From contig NZ_JACIXG010000018.1 in the NCBI RefSeq assembly GCF_014360585.1, forward strand, positions 1 to 64,000: a stretch of DNA of 64,000 bases. Direction: 5' to 3'. Below the pieces are notes generated by a model that was not told where the DNA came from, made no database searches, and was given only the letters and a program-made list of their open reading frames with translations. Of the stretch, positions 16,829 to 26,082 are shown piece by piece (position 1 is the first letter of the stretch; each line of letters starts with the position of its first letter). This DNA is from Nocardioides sp. Lineage in GTDB: Bacteria; Actinomycetota; Actinomycetes; Propionibacteriales; Nocardioidaceae. The position numbers and the translations under genes are program-made.

Positions 16829-17731
16829 ATGAGCACGAGCCAGATCGCCGAGAAGCGCGAGGTGCGCGAAGCCAACCGAGTCGAGGGCCACAACGCCCGG
16901 TCCTGGCTCCTGGTCTCCGCGATGCGTACGGAGATCTTCGATGACGCGCAGCTCAGCCGCGCAGACCAGATCATCCTCGACATGGAGGATGCGATCGACA
17001 CCTCGCTGAAGTCACAGGCGCGTGCGAACGTGACCGACTGGCTCAAGGGCGGCGGCCGTGCCTGGGTACGCATCAACGACTGGACGACCGAGGACTGGAG
17101 TGAGGACATCTCGGCGCTGGCCGGGATCGAGACGCTCGCCGGTGTGATGCTCGCGAAGACCGAGTCGCCCGACCAGGTGACCGACACCTTCCAGCGACTG
17201 GGCGGCAGGACCCCCGTCATCCCGCTGCTCGAGTCGGCGCTGGGGATCGAGGACGCCGCCACGATCGCCCGGGCCCGCGGCGCCTACCGGCTCGCGTTCG
17301 GCTCCGGCGACTACCGCCGCGACACCGGCGCGGAGAACGACCCCCTCGCCATGGCCTACCCGCGGACCAAGCTGGTCCTGGCCTCGCGGATCGGCAACCT
17401 GCCCGGTCCGATCGACGGCCCGACGGTCGGCAGCAGCCACCCGCTCCTGCGCGAGCAGTCCGCCGACGGCGTCGCGATGGGTATGACCGGCAAGCTCTGC
17501 CTCGACATCGAGCAGCCCTCGGTGATCAACGAGTCGTTCAGCCCCACCCCGTCCGACGTGACCTGGGCCCACGAGTTCCTGCACAAGTTCGAGGAGGGCG
17601 GCCGCGTGATCCGCGACGGCAGCGACAAGCCGCGCCTGGCTCGCGCCGAGACGATCAAGCGTCGCGCCGAGCTGTTCAAGATCAAGCCGGACACCTACGG
17701 CGACCCGGTCTCGGGCCCGAGCGTCTACTGA
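16829..17731 (+). CDS. HpcH/HpaI aldolase - CitE-like CoA-ester lyase
   Basis: Mg-dependent C-C lyase of the CitE/malyl-CoA lyase family, 300 residues. Motifs: ADQIILDMEDAID (metal/substrate loop with the key Glu-Asp), AWVRINDW (the substrate Arg), VIPLLESALGIEDA (the second metal Glu) and RLAFGSGDYRRDTGAEND (Asp metal ligand). The ATG at 16829 is chosen because the longer upstream frame is unlike the family. Stand-alone bacterial CitE-like proteins, with no citDF partners, act on malyl-, citramalyl- or methylmalyl-CoA. The exact substrate cannot be told here. The next gene is MetF-like, 70 bp downstream. Confidence 0.87.
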   Translation: MSTSQIAEKREVREANRVEGHNARSWLLVSAMRTEIFDDAQLSRADQIILDMEDAIDTSLKSQARANVTDWLKGGGRAWVRINDWTTEDWSEDISALAGIETLAGVMLAKTESPDQVTDTFQRLGGRTPVIPLLESALGIEDAATIARARGAYRLAFGSGDYRRDTGAENDPLAMAYPRTKLVLASRIGNLPGPIDGPTVGSSHPLLREQSADGVAMGMTGKLCLDIEQPSVINESFSPTPSDVTWAHEFLHKFEEGGRVIRDGSDKPRLARAETIKRRAELFKIKPDTYGDPVSGPSVY

Positions 17732-17801
17732 CGCGGCCGACTCGGCGCGCTGTGGTGGGACAGCCGCGCCGAGCCGGCACTCCTCGGCTAGCGTTGAGGC
17801 T

Positions 17802-18722
17802 GTGGATCTGCAGCAGCGCATCAGTGACCGAGCCGGTGAGATTCTGCTTTTCGCCGTCACCCCGCCGAGGGTGACGACGGACCCCGAGAGGGTGCAGCAG
17901 ATCGCGGAGGTCACGCTCGAGCGCATCCGGCCGCTGGATGTCGACGGACTGATCCTCTACGACATCGACGACGAGTCCGATCGCAATCCCGAGGAACGGC
18001 CCTTCCCGTTCGTACGCACCCTCGACCCGGCCGAGTTCCTCGAGCGCAACCTCGCCGGCCTCGACGTGCCGGCCGTCGTCTACCGAGCCACCGGGAAGTA
18101 CGACGAGGGGGAGCTGCGGGACTGGGTCAAGACCCAGGACCCGGCCAGGTCGCTGTCGGTCTTCGTCGGTGCCTCCTCGGGTGAGAAGCGGGTGGCGACC
18201 AGCCTGCGCCGTGCCCAGGAGATCCGGAAGGAGACCAACCCCGACCTGCTGCTCGGCGCGGTCGCGATCCCCGAGCGACACACGGCCAAGGGCGATGAGC
18301 ACCTTCGGCTGATCGCGAAGCAGGAGGCGGGCTGCTCCTACTTCGTGACCCAGGTCGTCTACGACGTCAACGCCGCCAAGAACCTCGTCTCCGACTACCG
18401 CTACGAGTGCGAGAACCGCGGTCTGCAGCCGGTGCCGATCGTGTTCACCTTCTCCGTGTGCGGCTCGATGAAGACCCTCGAGTTCCTCCGTTGGCTCGGC
18501 GTGGACGTCCCGCGCTGGATCGAGAACGAGCTGCGCCACGCCACTGACACCCTCGACGCCTCGCTCGAGCAGGCCGAGGCGACTGCGCTCGAGCTGATGT
18601 CGTTCTGCCGGCAGCTCGGTGTGCCGTTCGGCATCAACATCGAGTCCGTCTCGATCCGGAAGGTCGAGATCGAGGCCTCCGTACGCCTCGCGGAGCGGCT
18701 CCGGGCGAAGCTGGCCCGCTGA
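17802..18722 (+). CDS. methylenetetrahydrofolate reductase-like protein
   Basis: TIM-barrel protein of 306 residues related to MetF (5,10-methylenetetrahydrofolate reductase). It has ILLFAVTPPR at the first strand, DVDGLILYDIDDES, LLGAVAIPERHTAKGDEHLR and AGCSYFVTQVVYD, the last being the typical MetF segment with the folate/flavin-site Gln. The classic FEFFPP start motif is replaced by FAVTPP, so it is a divergent member and may not be the housekeeping enzyme. It starts with GTG at 17802. Its stop codon lies one base from the stop of the convergent kynA. The CitE-like neighbour gives no clear pathway link. Confidence 0.75.
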   Translation: MDLQQRISDRAGEILLFAVTPPRVTTDPERVQQIAEVTLERIRPLDVDGLILYDIDDESDRNPEERPFPFVRTLDPAEFLERNLAGLDVPAVVYRATGKYDEGELRDWVKTQDPARSLSVFVGASSGEKRVATSLRRAQEIRKETNPDLLLGAVAIPERHTAKGDEHLRLIAKQEAGCSYFVTQVVYDVNAAKNLVSDYRYECENRGLQPVPIVFTFSVCGSMKTLEFLRWLGVDVPRWIENELRHATDTLDASLEQAEATALELMSFCRQLGVPFGINIESVSIRKVEIEASVRLAERLRAKLAR

Positions 18723-18723
18723 C

Positions 18724-19548
18724 CTACAGGCCGGTCCGCATCGCCCACAGCTCGGGGAACAGGATGATGTCGAGCTGTTTGCGCAGGTAGCCGACACCGG
18801 AGGTCCCGCCGGTGCCGGGCTTGAAGCCGATGATCCGCTCGACGGTGGTGACGTGCCGGAACCGCCAGACGCGGAAGGCGGTCTCCAGATCGGTGAGCTC
18901 CTCGCCGAGCTCGTAGAGGTCCCAGTGCTTCTCCGGGTCGCGGTAGACCTCGCGCCAGGCCGCCTCGACGGCTTCGGACGCCGCGTACTCCCGCTTCCAG
19001 TCCCTGGTCAGGTGTGACTCCGGGATGTCGAAGCCTCGGCGGGACAGCAGCCGCAGCGACTCGTCGTAGAGAGACGGGCGTCCGTATGCGGCCAGCACAT
19101 CCTGCTCGTGCGGCCGTCCCTCGTGCACGCGAAGCGTGTGGACCGCCTTGTTGCCGAGCGCGAACTCGATGCAGCGGTACTGCCACGACTGGAACCCCGA
19201 GCCGGTCGCCAGATAGGGGCGGAACTTGTCGTACTCGGTCGGGGTCAGTGTCGAGAGGACGTCCCAGGCGTGCACGAGCTGCTCCATGACCCGGGAGACC
19301 CGGGCCAGTCCCTTGAACGCCGGGCGCACCTCGTCGACCGAGAGCAGTCGTTGGGCCTCGGTCAGCTCGTGCAGCGCGAGCCGCATCCACAGCTCCATCG
19401 CCTGGTGCTGCACGATGAAGAGCATCTCGTGGTGGTCGCCGGAGAGCGGGTTCTGCGCGCCGAGCACCTCCGGCAGGTGGAGGTAGTCGGAGTAGTCCAT
19501 CGGAAGGTCCTGCGCACCGCTGACGTCACTGCTCGTGTCATGGCTCAT
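18724..19548 (-). CDS. kynA: tryptophan 2,3-dioxygenase
   Basis: Heme enzyme that opens the indole ring of tryptophan to give N-formylkynurenine, 274 residues. Conserved parts: [33 protein letters not shown] (with the distal His), [14 protein letters not shown] (substrate site), and [14 protein letters not shown] (proximal heme His) with [15 protein letters not shown]. The ATG at 19548 overlaps the kynU stop (ATGA), so it is the last gene of a kynB-kynU-kynA operon. The set converts tryptophan to anthranilate plus alanine. Length and motifs are complete. Confidence 0.95.
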   Translation of the reverse strand: MSHDTSSDVSGAQDLPMDYSDYLHLPEVLGAQNPLSGDHHEMLFIVQHQAMELWMRLALHELTEAQRLLSVDEVRPAFKGLARVSRVMEQLVHAWDVLSTLTPTEYDKFRPYLATGSGFQSWQYRCIEFALGNKAVHTLRVHEGRPHEQDVLAAYGRPSLYDESLRLLSRRGFDIPESHLTRDWKREYAASEAVEAAWREVYRDPEKHWDLYELGEELTDLETAFRVWRFRHVTTVERIIGFKPGTGGTSGVGYLRKQLDIILFPELWAMRTGL

Positions 19549-20804
19549 GTCACTGCTCCTCGGGTCCAGAAGCGCTCGGCGCGCCATTCGTCGTTGTCCA
19601 TCACCGCGACCAGGTGGTCGACGGCGTCCCAGATGTCGACGTAGCGCGTGTAGAGCGGGGTGACGCCGAAGCGCAGGATGTCCGGGGAACCGGCACGGAA
19701 GTCCCCGACGACGCCACGTTCGATGAGCGCCTGCACGATCGCGTACGCCCCTTCCCCTGAGCCGAGGCTCAGCGACAGCTGGCTGCCGCGCCGCGCGTCC
19801 TCCAGCGGCGACTCGATCACGAACCCGGGGAGCCGGGAGGCGACGAGGTCGGCGAAGAGCCGGGTCAGCGCGAGCGACTTCACCCGCAGCGCTCGCAGAC
19901 CGCCGTACGTCTCGGCGGCGAGCAGCGTGTCGACGCCGCACTCCAGGGCGGAGGTGCCGATGACGGCGGGGGTGCCGGACAGGTAGCGCGAGACCCCTTC
20001 CGCCGGCCGGTAGCCCGGCGACATCTCGAACGGCGCCGCGTGACCCATCCAGCCCGACAGCGGCTGCTCGAAGCGGTCGACGTGGCGCGGGTTGACCCAC
20101 AGGAACGCCGGTGCGCCGGGGCCGCCGTTGAGGAACTTGTAGCCGCAGCCGACCGCGAAGTCGGCATCGGCACCACGAAGGTCCACCGGCACGGCACCCG
20201 CGGAGTGGCACAGGTCCCAGACCGCGAGCACACCGTGCTCGTGGGCGCGCGCGGTCACCGCGGTCATGTCGTGCAGGTATCCGGTGCGGTAGTTGACCTC
20301 GGTGAGCATCAGCACCGCGGCGCGGTCGAGCAGGCTCTCGATCTCGTCGGGCGAGTCGACCAGCACCAGCTCGTAGTTGCGCTCGCGACACAGCGAGGAG
20401 GCGATGTAGAGATCGGTCGGGAAGTTGCTGCGCTCACTGATCACGACCCGCCGCTCAGGCGCGTCGGCCGAGGCGATCGAGAGCGCTGAGGCGAGCGCCT
20501 TGTAGACGTTGAGCGAGGTCGAGTCGGCGACCACGACCTCGTCCTCACCTGCGCCGACGATCCGGGCGATCTTGTCGCCGACGCGCTGGGGAAGGGTGAT
20601 CCAGGAGGCGGTGTTCCAGGACTCGATCAGCCCGCGTCCCCACTCCTGGGTGACCACCTCGGCCACCCGGCCCGCGGTGGCGCGGGGGAGCGCGCCGAGA
20701 GAGTTGCCGTCGAGGTAGATCGTCCCCTCGGGCAGGTCGAAGAGCTCCCGCAGCGGGGCCAGCGGGTCGGCCTGGTCGAGAGCGACTGCGTCGTCGCGGT
20801 TCAT
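19545..20804 (-). CDS. kynU: kynureninase
   Basis: PLP-dependent hydrolase that splits kynurenine into anthranilate and L-alanine, 419 residues. The PLP lysine is in [20 protein letters not shown]; other family segments are [49 protein letters not shown] (Asp for the PLP nitrogen) and [20 protein letters not shown]. It overlaps kynB upstream and kynA downstream by four bases each, which indicates translational coupling and equal synthesis of the three enzymes. Confidence 0.95.
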   Translation of the reverse strand: MNRDDAVALDQADPLAPLRELFDLPEGTIYLDGNSLGALPRATAGRVAEVVTQEWGRGLIESWNTASWITLPQRVGDKIARIVGAGEDEVVVADSTSLNVYKALASALSIASADAPERRVVISERSNFPTDLYIASSLCRERNYELVLVDSPDEIESLLDRAAVLMLTEVNYRTGYLHDMTAVTARAHEHGVLAVWDLCHSAGAVPVDLRGADADFAVGCGYKFLNGGPGAPAFLWVNPRHVDRFEQPLSGWMGHAAPFEMSPGYRPAEGVSRYLSGTPAVIGTSALECGVDTLLAAETYGGLRALRVKSLALTRLFADLVASRLPGFVIESPLEDARRGSQLSLSLGSGEGAYAIVQALIERGVVGDFRAGSPDILRFGVTPLYTRYVDIWDAVDHLVAVMDNDEWRAERFWTRGAVT

Positions 20805-21433
20805 CCGGCGACCTCCTCGAGAGGCCTGAGCACGGCCCGGACGGGCGCGGCGTCGGCGGTGGTGAGCTTGAGCGGGAGCGCGATCAGCTCGTAGTCGCCC
20901 GGCGGGACCTCGTCGAGCAGGAGGTTCTCCAGGATGCGTACGTCGTGACGATGGGTCGCGAAGTGCGCCGGCAGGTCCTTGGAGTCGGACGGGTCCAGGC
21001 TGGCCGCGTCGGTGCCGACCAGCCGCACCCCGTGCGAGGCGAGCAGATCGATCAGCGCGGGATCGAGCGCGCAGAAGTCGTCGTCCCAGGTCGGCGGCTG
21101 GGTGGCGTACGTCCGGAACAGCACGCGCGGCGGCAGGTCGGTGACGTCGACGTCATCGACGGTGACCAGCGGCCGCACGTCGGAGACGTCGACCACCCGG
21201 CACGGCCCGAGGAACGGCTCCAGCGACATCTCACCGGCCGGTGTGCCCCCGTCGGTGAAGTGCAGCGGAGCGTCCGCGTGCGCGCCGACGTGGGCCGAGA
21301 GGGTCAGCTCGGCGACGTTGACCGGACACCCCGGGCCGATCCGGAACGTCCAGCCGACCTCGGTGGCATGGTCACCGGGGAAGACCGGCGACGATGCGTG
21401 GACGGGTGGGGAGATGTCCCAGAGCTGCGCCAT
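20801..21433 (-). CDS. kynB: kynurenine formamidase (cyclase-like)
   Basis: Metal-dependent formamidase that hydrolyses N-formylkynurenine to kynurenine, 210 residues, of the KynB/cyclase family. The zinc site is LSAHVGAHADAPLHF, the family's HxGxHxDxPxH pattern, and further conserved parts are LWDISPPV, VFPGDHATEVGW and VRLVGTDAASLDP. First gene of the operon; the promoter should lie in the 34 bp before the next gene or within that gene. With KynU and KynA it makes a complete route from tryptophan to anthranilate. Confidence 0.93.
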   Translation of the reverse strand: MAQLWDISPPVHASSPVFPGDHATEVGWTFRIGPGCPVNVAELTLSAHVGAHADAPLHFTDGGTPAGEMSLEPFLGPCRVVDVSDVRPLVTVDDVDVTDLPPRVLFRTYATQPPTWDDDFCALDPALIDLLASHGVRLVGTDAASLDPSDSKDLPAHFATHRHDVRILENLLLDEVPPGDYELIALPLKLTTADAAPVRAVLRPLEEVAG

Positions 21434-21467
21434 GGCGCCAGGATAGGCCGCCTCCGGACACAGCCGT

Positions 21468-22283
21468 TCAGGCGGTGAGGAACTCGGTCGCGACCGGCGC
21501 GAGCGCCTCGGCCTTGACCATGTGGTCCTGCCCGTCGAGGACCACGTAGCGGCCGTCCGGGACCGCCCGGGAGATGGCCTGCTGGGCGTTGGTCATGTAG
21601 GTCGGGCTCTTGCTGCCGGCGCCCGAGAGCACCGGCACCGTCACGTTCTTGTAGTAGCCCTTCGGCAGCGGCCGCCCCTGCTGGAACGGCACACACATGC
21701 CCAGGTCGTAGGTCAGCGTGTGCGCCACCGGGGTGAGCTTCTTGAACATCGGGGACAGGCGCATGATCTTGACGGCGATCAGGGGCATGCCGACCATGCG
21801 CATGAACAGCTCGATCGCGGCGGCCCGCTTGCCCTTCTCGACGAGAGCCTCGACCTGCTGCGCCAGATCGGCGTCGTTGGGGCGGTGGGTGTCGTCGAGG
21901 ATGAGCGGCGCCTCGTAGGCGACGATCTTGTCGATCGGCAGCCCCGCCCGTGCGCCCTCGAGCGCGAGGAAGGCACCGGAGCTGAGGCCCAGCAGGTGGG
22001 CGTGACCGCCGGCCGCCTCGATCACGGCGCCCAGGTCGGCGACCTCCTGCTCGACCGCCTCCATGGTGCCGACTTCAGCGGGCTTGGCGATGGTGCTCTC
22101 GCCCCGGCCGCGGCGGTCGTAGCGGTAGACGGTGAACCGGTCCGAGAGCGCGTCGGCCAGCTCCTGCGACGGTCCGAAGCCGCGGTAGCACATCGCCCCG
22201 TCGACGAGGACGAGCGCCGGGCCGGTGCCGGTGACGTCGTAGGCGATCGTGGAGCCGTCGGCGGAGGTGGTGGTCTTGGTCAT
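21468..22283 (-). CDS. alpha/beta hydrolase, ECF42-linked
   Basis: Single-domain alpha/beta hydrolase, 271 residues. The nucleophile elbow is LLGLSSGAFLAL, the oxyanion region is LVLVDGAM, the strand YRYDRRGRGES is typical, and the catalytic His is in LDGQDHMV. ATG 22283 is preceded on its strand by AGGGAAG. A candidate ECF promoter (22342-22368) precedes it and matches that upstream of the sigma-factor operon. The substrate is unknown; location makes it a likely target of the neighbouring ECF42-type sigma factor. Confidence 0.82.
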   Translation of the reverse strand: MTKTTTSADGSTIAYDVTGTGPALVLVDGAMCYRGFGPSQELADALSDRFTVYRYDRRGRGESTIAKPAEVGTMEAVEQEVADLGAVIEAAGGHAHLLGLSSGAFLALEGARAGLPIDKIVAYEAPLILDDTHRPNDADLAQQVEALVEKGKRAAAIELFMRMVGMPLIAVKIMRLSPMFKKLTPVAHTLTYDLGMCVPFQQGRPLPKGYYKNVTVPVLSGAGSKSPTYMTNAQQAISRAVPDGRYVVLDGQDHMVKAEALAPVATEFLTA

Positions 22284-22335
22284 GGCGATCTTCCCTAATC
22301 CAGCGGTTGTAGAGCCGGTGAGGCCCGGTTGATGC

Positions 22336-23625
22336 TTACGCGTCGGACGAGCTCTCGTCGTTTCGACACGCGGCCGCGCGTTTCTCCAGAAGTTCTCGTT
22401 CCTCGGCGTTGGCGGTCGCCGCGGCGGCCTTCTCGAACGCTTCCGCGGCCGCGAGGTGGCGCCCGGCGCGATGCAGCAGGTCACCACGTACGCCGGCCGG
22501 TAGATGCGATCCCGGGAGCGCGCCGTCGGGGAGGGCCGCCAGGATCTCCAGCCCCGCGTCGGGCCCGAAGGCACGCCCGTGCGCCACGGCCCGGTTGACC
22601 TCGATGACGGCGCCCGGGGCAGCGGCGGCGAGCACGTCGTAGAGGCGTGCGATCTCGGCCCAGTCGGTCTGTTCGGCCGTGCGGGCGCGGCCGTGGCACG
22701 CGGCGATCATCGCCTGGACCAGATAGCTCCCGCCCGGGGTGCCGGACGAGGCCAGCGCCTTCGCCCGGTCGACGGCGGTCAGACCGCGCCGCAGCAGGAG
22801 CTGGTCCCACCGGGTCCGGTCCTGGTCCTCGAGCAGCACCGGATTCCCCTCTGCGTCCGTCCGGGCCGCGAGCCGTGAGCCCTGGATCTCCAACAGCCCC
22901 TGCAGCGCCTGCGCCTCGGGGTCTCCTGGAGCGAGCGCGGCCAGCATCCGGGCCAGCCGCATCCCCTCCAGGCACAGCTCGGGCCGGGTCCACGACGGCC
23001 CGGACGTCGCGGCGTAGCCCTCGTTGAAGACCAGGTAGATCGTCTGCATCACCTCGCGCAGACGGGCAGCCCGCTCTTCGCCCACCGGAAGCTCGAACGA
23101 CGCCCCGGCCTCGGCCAGGGTGCGTTTCGCCCGCGAGATCCGCTGGCCGACGGCCGACTCCTTGGCGAAGTAGGCCCGCGCGATCTCGGCAGTGGTCAGC
23201 CCGCCCACGAGCCGCAGCGTCAGCACCGTGCGGGAGTCGGGCGCCAGAGCCGGATGGCAGGAGAGGAACATCAGCCGCAGCACATCGTCCTCGATGTGAT
23301 CCACCGCGGCGGCCAGGTCCGGCATCTCACCCTCCTCCAGCTCGTGGCCCAACAGGGCGACCTTGCGGCGCAGCACCTCGTCGCGGCGGAACCCGTCGAT
23401 CGCGCGCCGCTTCGCGATCGACATCAACCATGCCCCGGGGTTGCGAGGGATGCCCTCGTGCGGCCACTGCTCCAGCGCCGCGACGAGGGCATCCTGGGCC
23501 AGATCCTCGGCCAGGTCGAGGTCGTGGGTCATCCGCGCCAGACCGGCGAGGAGGCGTACGGACTCGTTGCGCCAGACCGCGACGATCGCTTCCTCGGGGT
23601 CTGGACGGAGTGGCCCAGAGCTCAT
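22336..23625 (-). CDS. ECF42-type sigma factor with C-terminal extension
   Basis: Long ECF sigma factor of 429 residues, about twice the usual length. Region 2 (LAEDLAQDALVAALEQW, then GAWLMSIAKRRAIDGFRRDE) and region 4 (LRLVGGLTTAEIARAYFAKE, then AVGQRISRAKRTL) are in the first 190 residues. The rest is an alpha-helical DUF6596/TPR-like extension (TIYLVFNEGYAATSG, LCLEGMRLARMLAALAP, VIEVNRAVAHGRAFGP) that in this group controls activity in place of an anti-sigma factor. It overlaps the DGPF gene upstream (ATGA at 23622-23625), the constant partner of ECF42 factors. The inducing signal for the group is not established. Confidence 0.9.
   Translation of the reverse strand: MSSGPLRPDPEEAIVAVWRNESVRLLAGLARMTHDLDLAEDLAQDALVAALEQWPHEGIPRNPGAWLMSIAKRRAIDGFRRDEVLRRKVALLGHELEEGEMPDLAAAVDHIEDDVLRLMFLSCHPALAPDSRTVLTLRLVGGLTTAEIARAYFAKESAVGQRISRAKRTLAEAGASFELPVGEERAARLREVMQTIYLVFNEGYAATSGPSWTRPELCLEGMRLARMLAALAPGDPEAQALQGLLEIQGSRLAARTDAEGNPVLLEDQDRTRWDQLLLRRGLTAVDRAKALASSGTPGGSYLVQAMIAACHGRARTAEQTDWAEIARLYDVLAAAAPGAVIEVNRAVAHGRAFGPDAGLEILAALPDGALPGSHLPAGVRGDLLHRAGRHLAAAEAFEKAAAATANAEERELLEKRAAACRNDESSSDA
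22342..22368 (-). promoter_or_regulatory. candidate ECF42 promoter for the alpha/beta hydrolase
   Basis: On the minus strand: TGTCGA (22368-22363), 17 bp, CGAC (22345-22342). The same two boxes at the same spacing occur at 24034-24060. It lies in the last codons of the sigma-factor gene, about 60 bp before the hydrolase start. The TGTCGA/CGA pattern is, from memory, the published ECF42 signature. Confidence 0.65.
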
Positions 23626-23981
23626 TCCGCCGGCGCCGGCGGACCGACCAACGGCCGCATCTCCACGGCCACGTCCTGCCCGGGCCACAGCTCCTCATGG
23701 AGCTGGACCATCCGCCGCCCGAGCTCGACGGCCTCGTCGTGGGAGCGGACCTCGAACAGCGAGAACCCGCCCGCGACCTCCTTGGCCTCGGCGAACGGCC
23801 CGTCGATGTGGGTCACCTCCCCGGCGGTCAGCCGGATCTCCAGGCCGGGGCCGAGCCCGTCGGCGTCGAGCAGGATGCCGTCGGCGTACTGCTGCTTGAT
23901 CTCGCCCTCCACCGCCTCCATCAGAGCCATCGGGGGCGGCCCGGCGTCGGGGGCCATCTTCACCAGCATCATGTAGCGCAT
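23622..23981 (-). CDS. DGPF/YCII-related protein
   Basis: 119-residue YCII-family (DGPF domain) protein. The signature THIDGPFAEAKEVAGGFSLF is plain, and the N-terminus RYMMLVKMAPDAG and the active-site-like His/Asp residues fit the family's ferredoxin-like dimer. Such genes are almost always next to ECF41- or ECF42-type sigma genes; here the stop overlaps the sigma start by four bases. The start at 23981 has GGAGAGA upstream. The biochemical role is unknown; oxidative or nitrogen chemistry has been guessed for YCII proteins but is not shown. Confidence 0.9.
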   Translation of the reverse strand: MRYMMLVKMAPDAGPPPMALMEAVEGEIKQQYADGILLDADGLGPGLEIRLTAGEVTHIDGPFAEAKEVAGGFSLFEVRSHDEAVELGRRMVQLHEELWPGQDVAVEMRPLVGPPAPAE

Positions 23982-24033
23982 CAGTCTCTCCTTGCGGTTG
24001 CGCGACGCTTCCGTTGCGCGTCGTCGCCTACGC

Positions 24034-24060
24034 GTCGAGCAGAGCCTGCCCTCTTCGACA
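24034..24060 (-). promoter_or_regulatory. candidate ECF42 promoter for the DGPF-sigma operon
   Basis: On the minus strand: TGTCGA (24060-24055), 17 bp, CGAC (24037-24034), about 55 bp upstream of the DGPF start. It is the same bipartite signal as at 22342-22368. Autoregulation by the adjacent sigma factor is the simplest reading. Confidence 0.68.
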
Positions 24061-24124
24061 CGACGACACCAGAAAGTTTCTGCGTGCCGCGCCGGTCGTC
24101 TCCTCGCTCCGCGCGGTTCTCTCC

Positions 24125-24982
24125 TCAGGAGGCCTCCGAGGCCTTCTCCTCGCCCTTGTCCTCGTCCTCGTCGGACGCCTCCTCGGGGACCTCTTCGCCG
24201 CGCGACTTCTTCGCCGCGGCGACGGAGCGCTGCAGAGCGGCGAGCAGGTCGACGACCTCGCCGGAGGTCTTGGTGGAGGTGGGGGTCCGCTCGACCTCGC
24301 CGCCCTCGATCTTGGCCTTCACCATCTCCTCGATGGCCTCGGCGTAGTCGTCGGAGAACTCCTCGGGGTGGAAGTCGCCCGCGAGCGTCTCGACGAGCAT
24401 GTTGGCCATCTTGATCTCGGAGTCCTTGATCTCGCCCGCCTCGACGTTGAAGTCCGGCACCCGGATCTCGTCGGGCCACATCATCGTCTGCAGCACGATC
24501 ACGTCGCCGTTGTCCGTCGGCCGTACCCGCAGCGCGGCGACGGTCGTACGCTGCCGCAGCGCGACGGTCACCAGCGCGACCCGGTCGGCATCGAGCAGGG
24601 CCTGGCGCAGCAGCGCGTAGGGCTTGACCCCGGTGTTCTCCGGCTCGAGGTAGTAGCTCTTCTCGAAGAGCATCGGGTCGATCTGCTCGGAGGGCACGAA
24701 CTTCTCCACCGCGATCTCGCGCGAGGAGGTCGTCGGCAGGTTGGCGAAGTCGTCGTCGGTGAGGATGACCATCTCGCCGTCCTCGGTCTCATAGCCCTTC
24801 GCGATCTCGGAGTAGGGCACCTCCTCCCCGTCGATCGAACAGATCCGCTGATAGCGGATCCGGCCGCCGTCGGCCTGGTGCACCTGGCGGAAGGAGACGT
24901 CGTGGGACTCCGTCGCCGAATAGAGCTTCACAGGCACGCTGACCAGCCCGAACGAGACAGCGCCCTTCCAGATCGCACGCAT
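24125..24982 (-). CDS. ku: bacterial Ku, non-homologous end joining
   Basis: Homodimeric DNA-end binding protein Ku, 285 residues. The start RAIWKGAVSFGLVSVPVKLYSA is the family hallmark, followed by VSFRQVHQADGGRIRYQ, IAVEKFVPSEQIDPMLFEKSYYLEP and VVLQ-type core strands with MMWPDEIRVPDF. The C-terminal 35 residues are acidic (EEASDEDEDKGEEKASEA), unlike the lysine-rich tails of some actinobacterial Ku proteins. It is divergent from the ligase-polymerase pair across 119 bp, a standard arrangement for a shared NHEJ control region. Confidence 0.95.
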   Translation of the reverse strand: MRAIWKGAVSFGLVSVPVKLYSATESHDVSFRQVHQADGGRIRYQRICSIDGEEVPYSEIAKGYETEDGEMVILTDDDFANLPTTSSREIAVEKFVPSEQIDPMLFEKSYYLEPENTGVKPYALLRQALLDADRVALVTVALRQRTTVAALRVRPTDNGDVIVLQTMMWPDEIRVPDFNVEAGEIKDSEIKMANMLVETLAGDFHPEEFSDDYAEAIEEMVKAKIEGGEVERTPTSTKTSGEVVDLLAALQRSVAAAKKSRGEEVPEEASDEDEDKGEEKASEAS

Positions 24983-25101
24983 GCGGACCCCTCGTCAGTT
25001 GGGATGGATTCACCAAGTATCTGTCGGATTCCCCGATACCGGTACCCCATTCACCCACGTCAGAGCCACCACGCGCAGCCGCGAGATAGCAAGATGGGGC
25101 C

Positions 25102-26082
25102 ATGCGCTCAACGCTGCGTCCCATGCTGGCCACGCCCGGCAGCCACGTGCCGCCGGGGGAGGAGTGGGTCCATGAGGTCAAGTGGGACGGCATCCGTCTC
25201 CTCGGCGACAGCCCCGAAGGGCGTACGCAGACCCGGCTGACCACACGCAACGACAACGACGCCACCCCTGCCTGGCCCGAGATCGCCACGGGCCCGAAGC
25301 GCGACGTGCTCGTCGATGGCGAGGTGATCGCGCTCAACGACTCCGGGCTGCCCGACTTCCGGGTGCTGATGGACCGGATGCACAACCGCGACGTCCGCCG
25401 CGCTGCACGGTTCGCGGAGCGGATCCCGGCGACGTACATGGTCTTCGATCTTCTCCGTCTCGACGGGCGGCTGCTCATCGAGGAGTCCTGGGCCGAGCGG
25501 CGCAAGGTCCTCGAGGCCGTCCATGCCCAGGGCGACCTGGGCTCGTGGCAGCTGCCGGCGACCTACGACGACGGGCAGATGCTCCACGAGGTGACGCGGG
25601 CGCAGGGGCTGGAGGGGATCGTGTCCAAGCGGCGCGGCAGCCGCTACCGGCCCGGCGAGCGGAGCAAGGACTGGGTGAAGCTGGCCCACCGCTACCGCGC
25701 CTCGCTCGTGGTCGGCGGCTGGCGGCCCGAGGTGGGCACCGAGGGCGGCACCGAGCGTCTCGGCGCCCTCCTCGTCGGGCAGCCGACGCCCGCCGGTCTG
25801 ATCTACAGAGGAAGGGTCGGCAGCGGCATCACCGGCAAGCGGGGCCAGCGGCTCGGGGAGCTGCTCCGCGAGACCGGGCGCAGCCCCTTCGCTGGCCCCG
25901 ACGTCGACCCCGACGGGGGAGTGCCGACGGTGGACGCCCGCGGCACCCACTGGGTCGAGCCGCTCCTCGTCGTGGAGGTGGAGACCCACGGCACCGCCGT
26001 CGCGGCGGCGAGCTACAAGGGCCGGCTGCGGCAGCCGAGCTTCATCGGGATCAGGGACGACGTCTCACCGGAGGATCTGTGA
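25102..26082 (+). CDS. ligD: ATP-dependent DNA ligase (LigD ligase domain type)
   Basis: Stand-alone ATP-dependent ligase of 326 residues. The adenylation motif is VHEVKWDGIRLL (KxDG), followed by VDGEVIALND (motif III), EGIVSKRRGSRYRPG (motif IV), KDWVKLAHR (motif V) and an OB-fold domain with VEPLLVVEVET. The polymerase part follows as a separate gene, overlapping by one base (TGATG at 26080-26084). The 3'-phosphoesterase domain of LigD is missing from both. With Ku it would seal ends in end-joining repair. Confidence 0.92.
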   Translation: MRSTLRPMLATPGSHVPPGEEWVHEVKWDGIRLLGDSPEGRTQTRLTTRNDNDATPAWPEIATGPKRDVLVDGEVIALNDSGLPDFRVLMDRMHNRDVRRAARFAERIPATYMVFDLLRLDGRLLIEESWAERRKVLEAVHAQGDLGSWQLPATYDDGQMLHEVTRAQGLEGIVSKRRGSRYRPGERSKDWVKLAHRYRASLVVGGWRPEVGTEGGTERLGALLVGQPTPAGLIYRGRVGSGITGKRGQRLGELLRETGRSPFAGPDVDPDGGVPTVDARGTHWVEPLLVVEVETHGTAVAAASYKGRLRQPSFIGIRDDVSPEDL

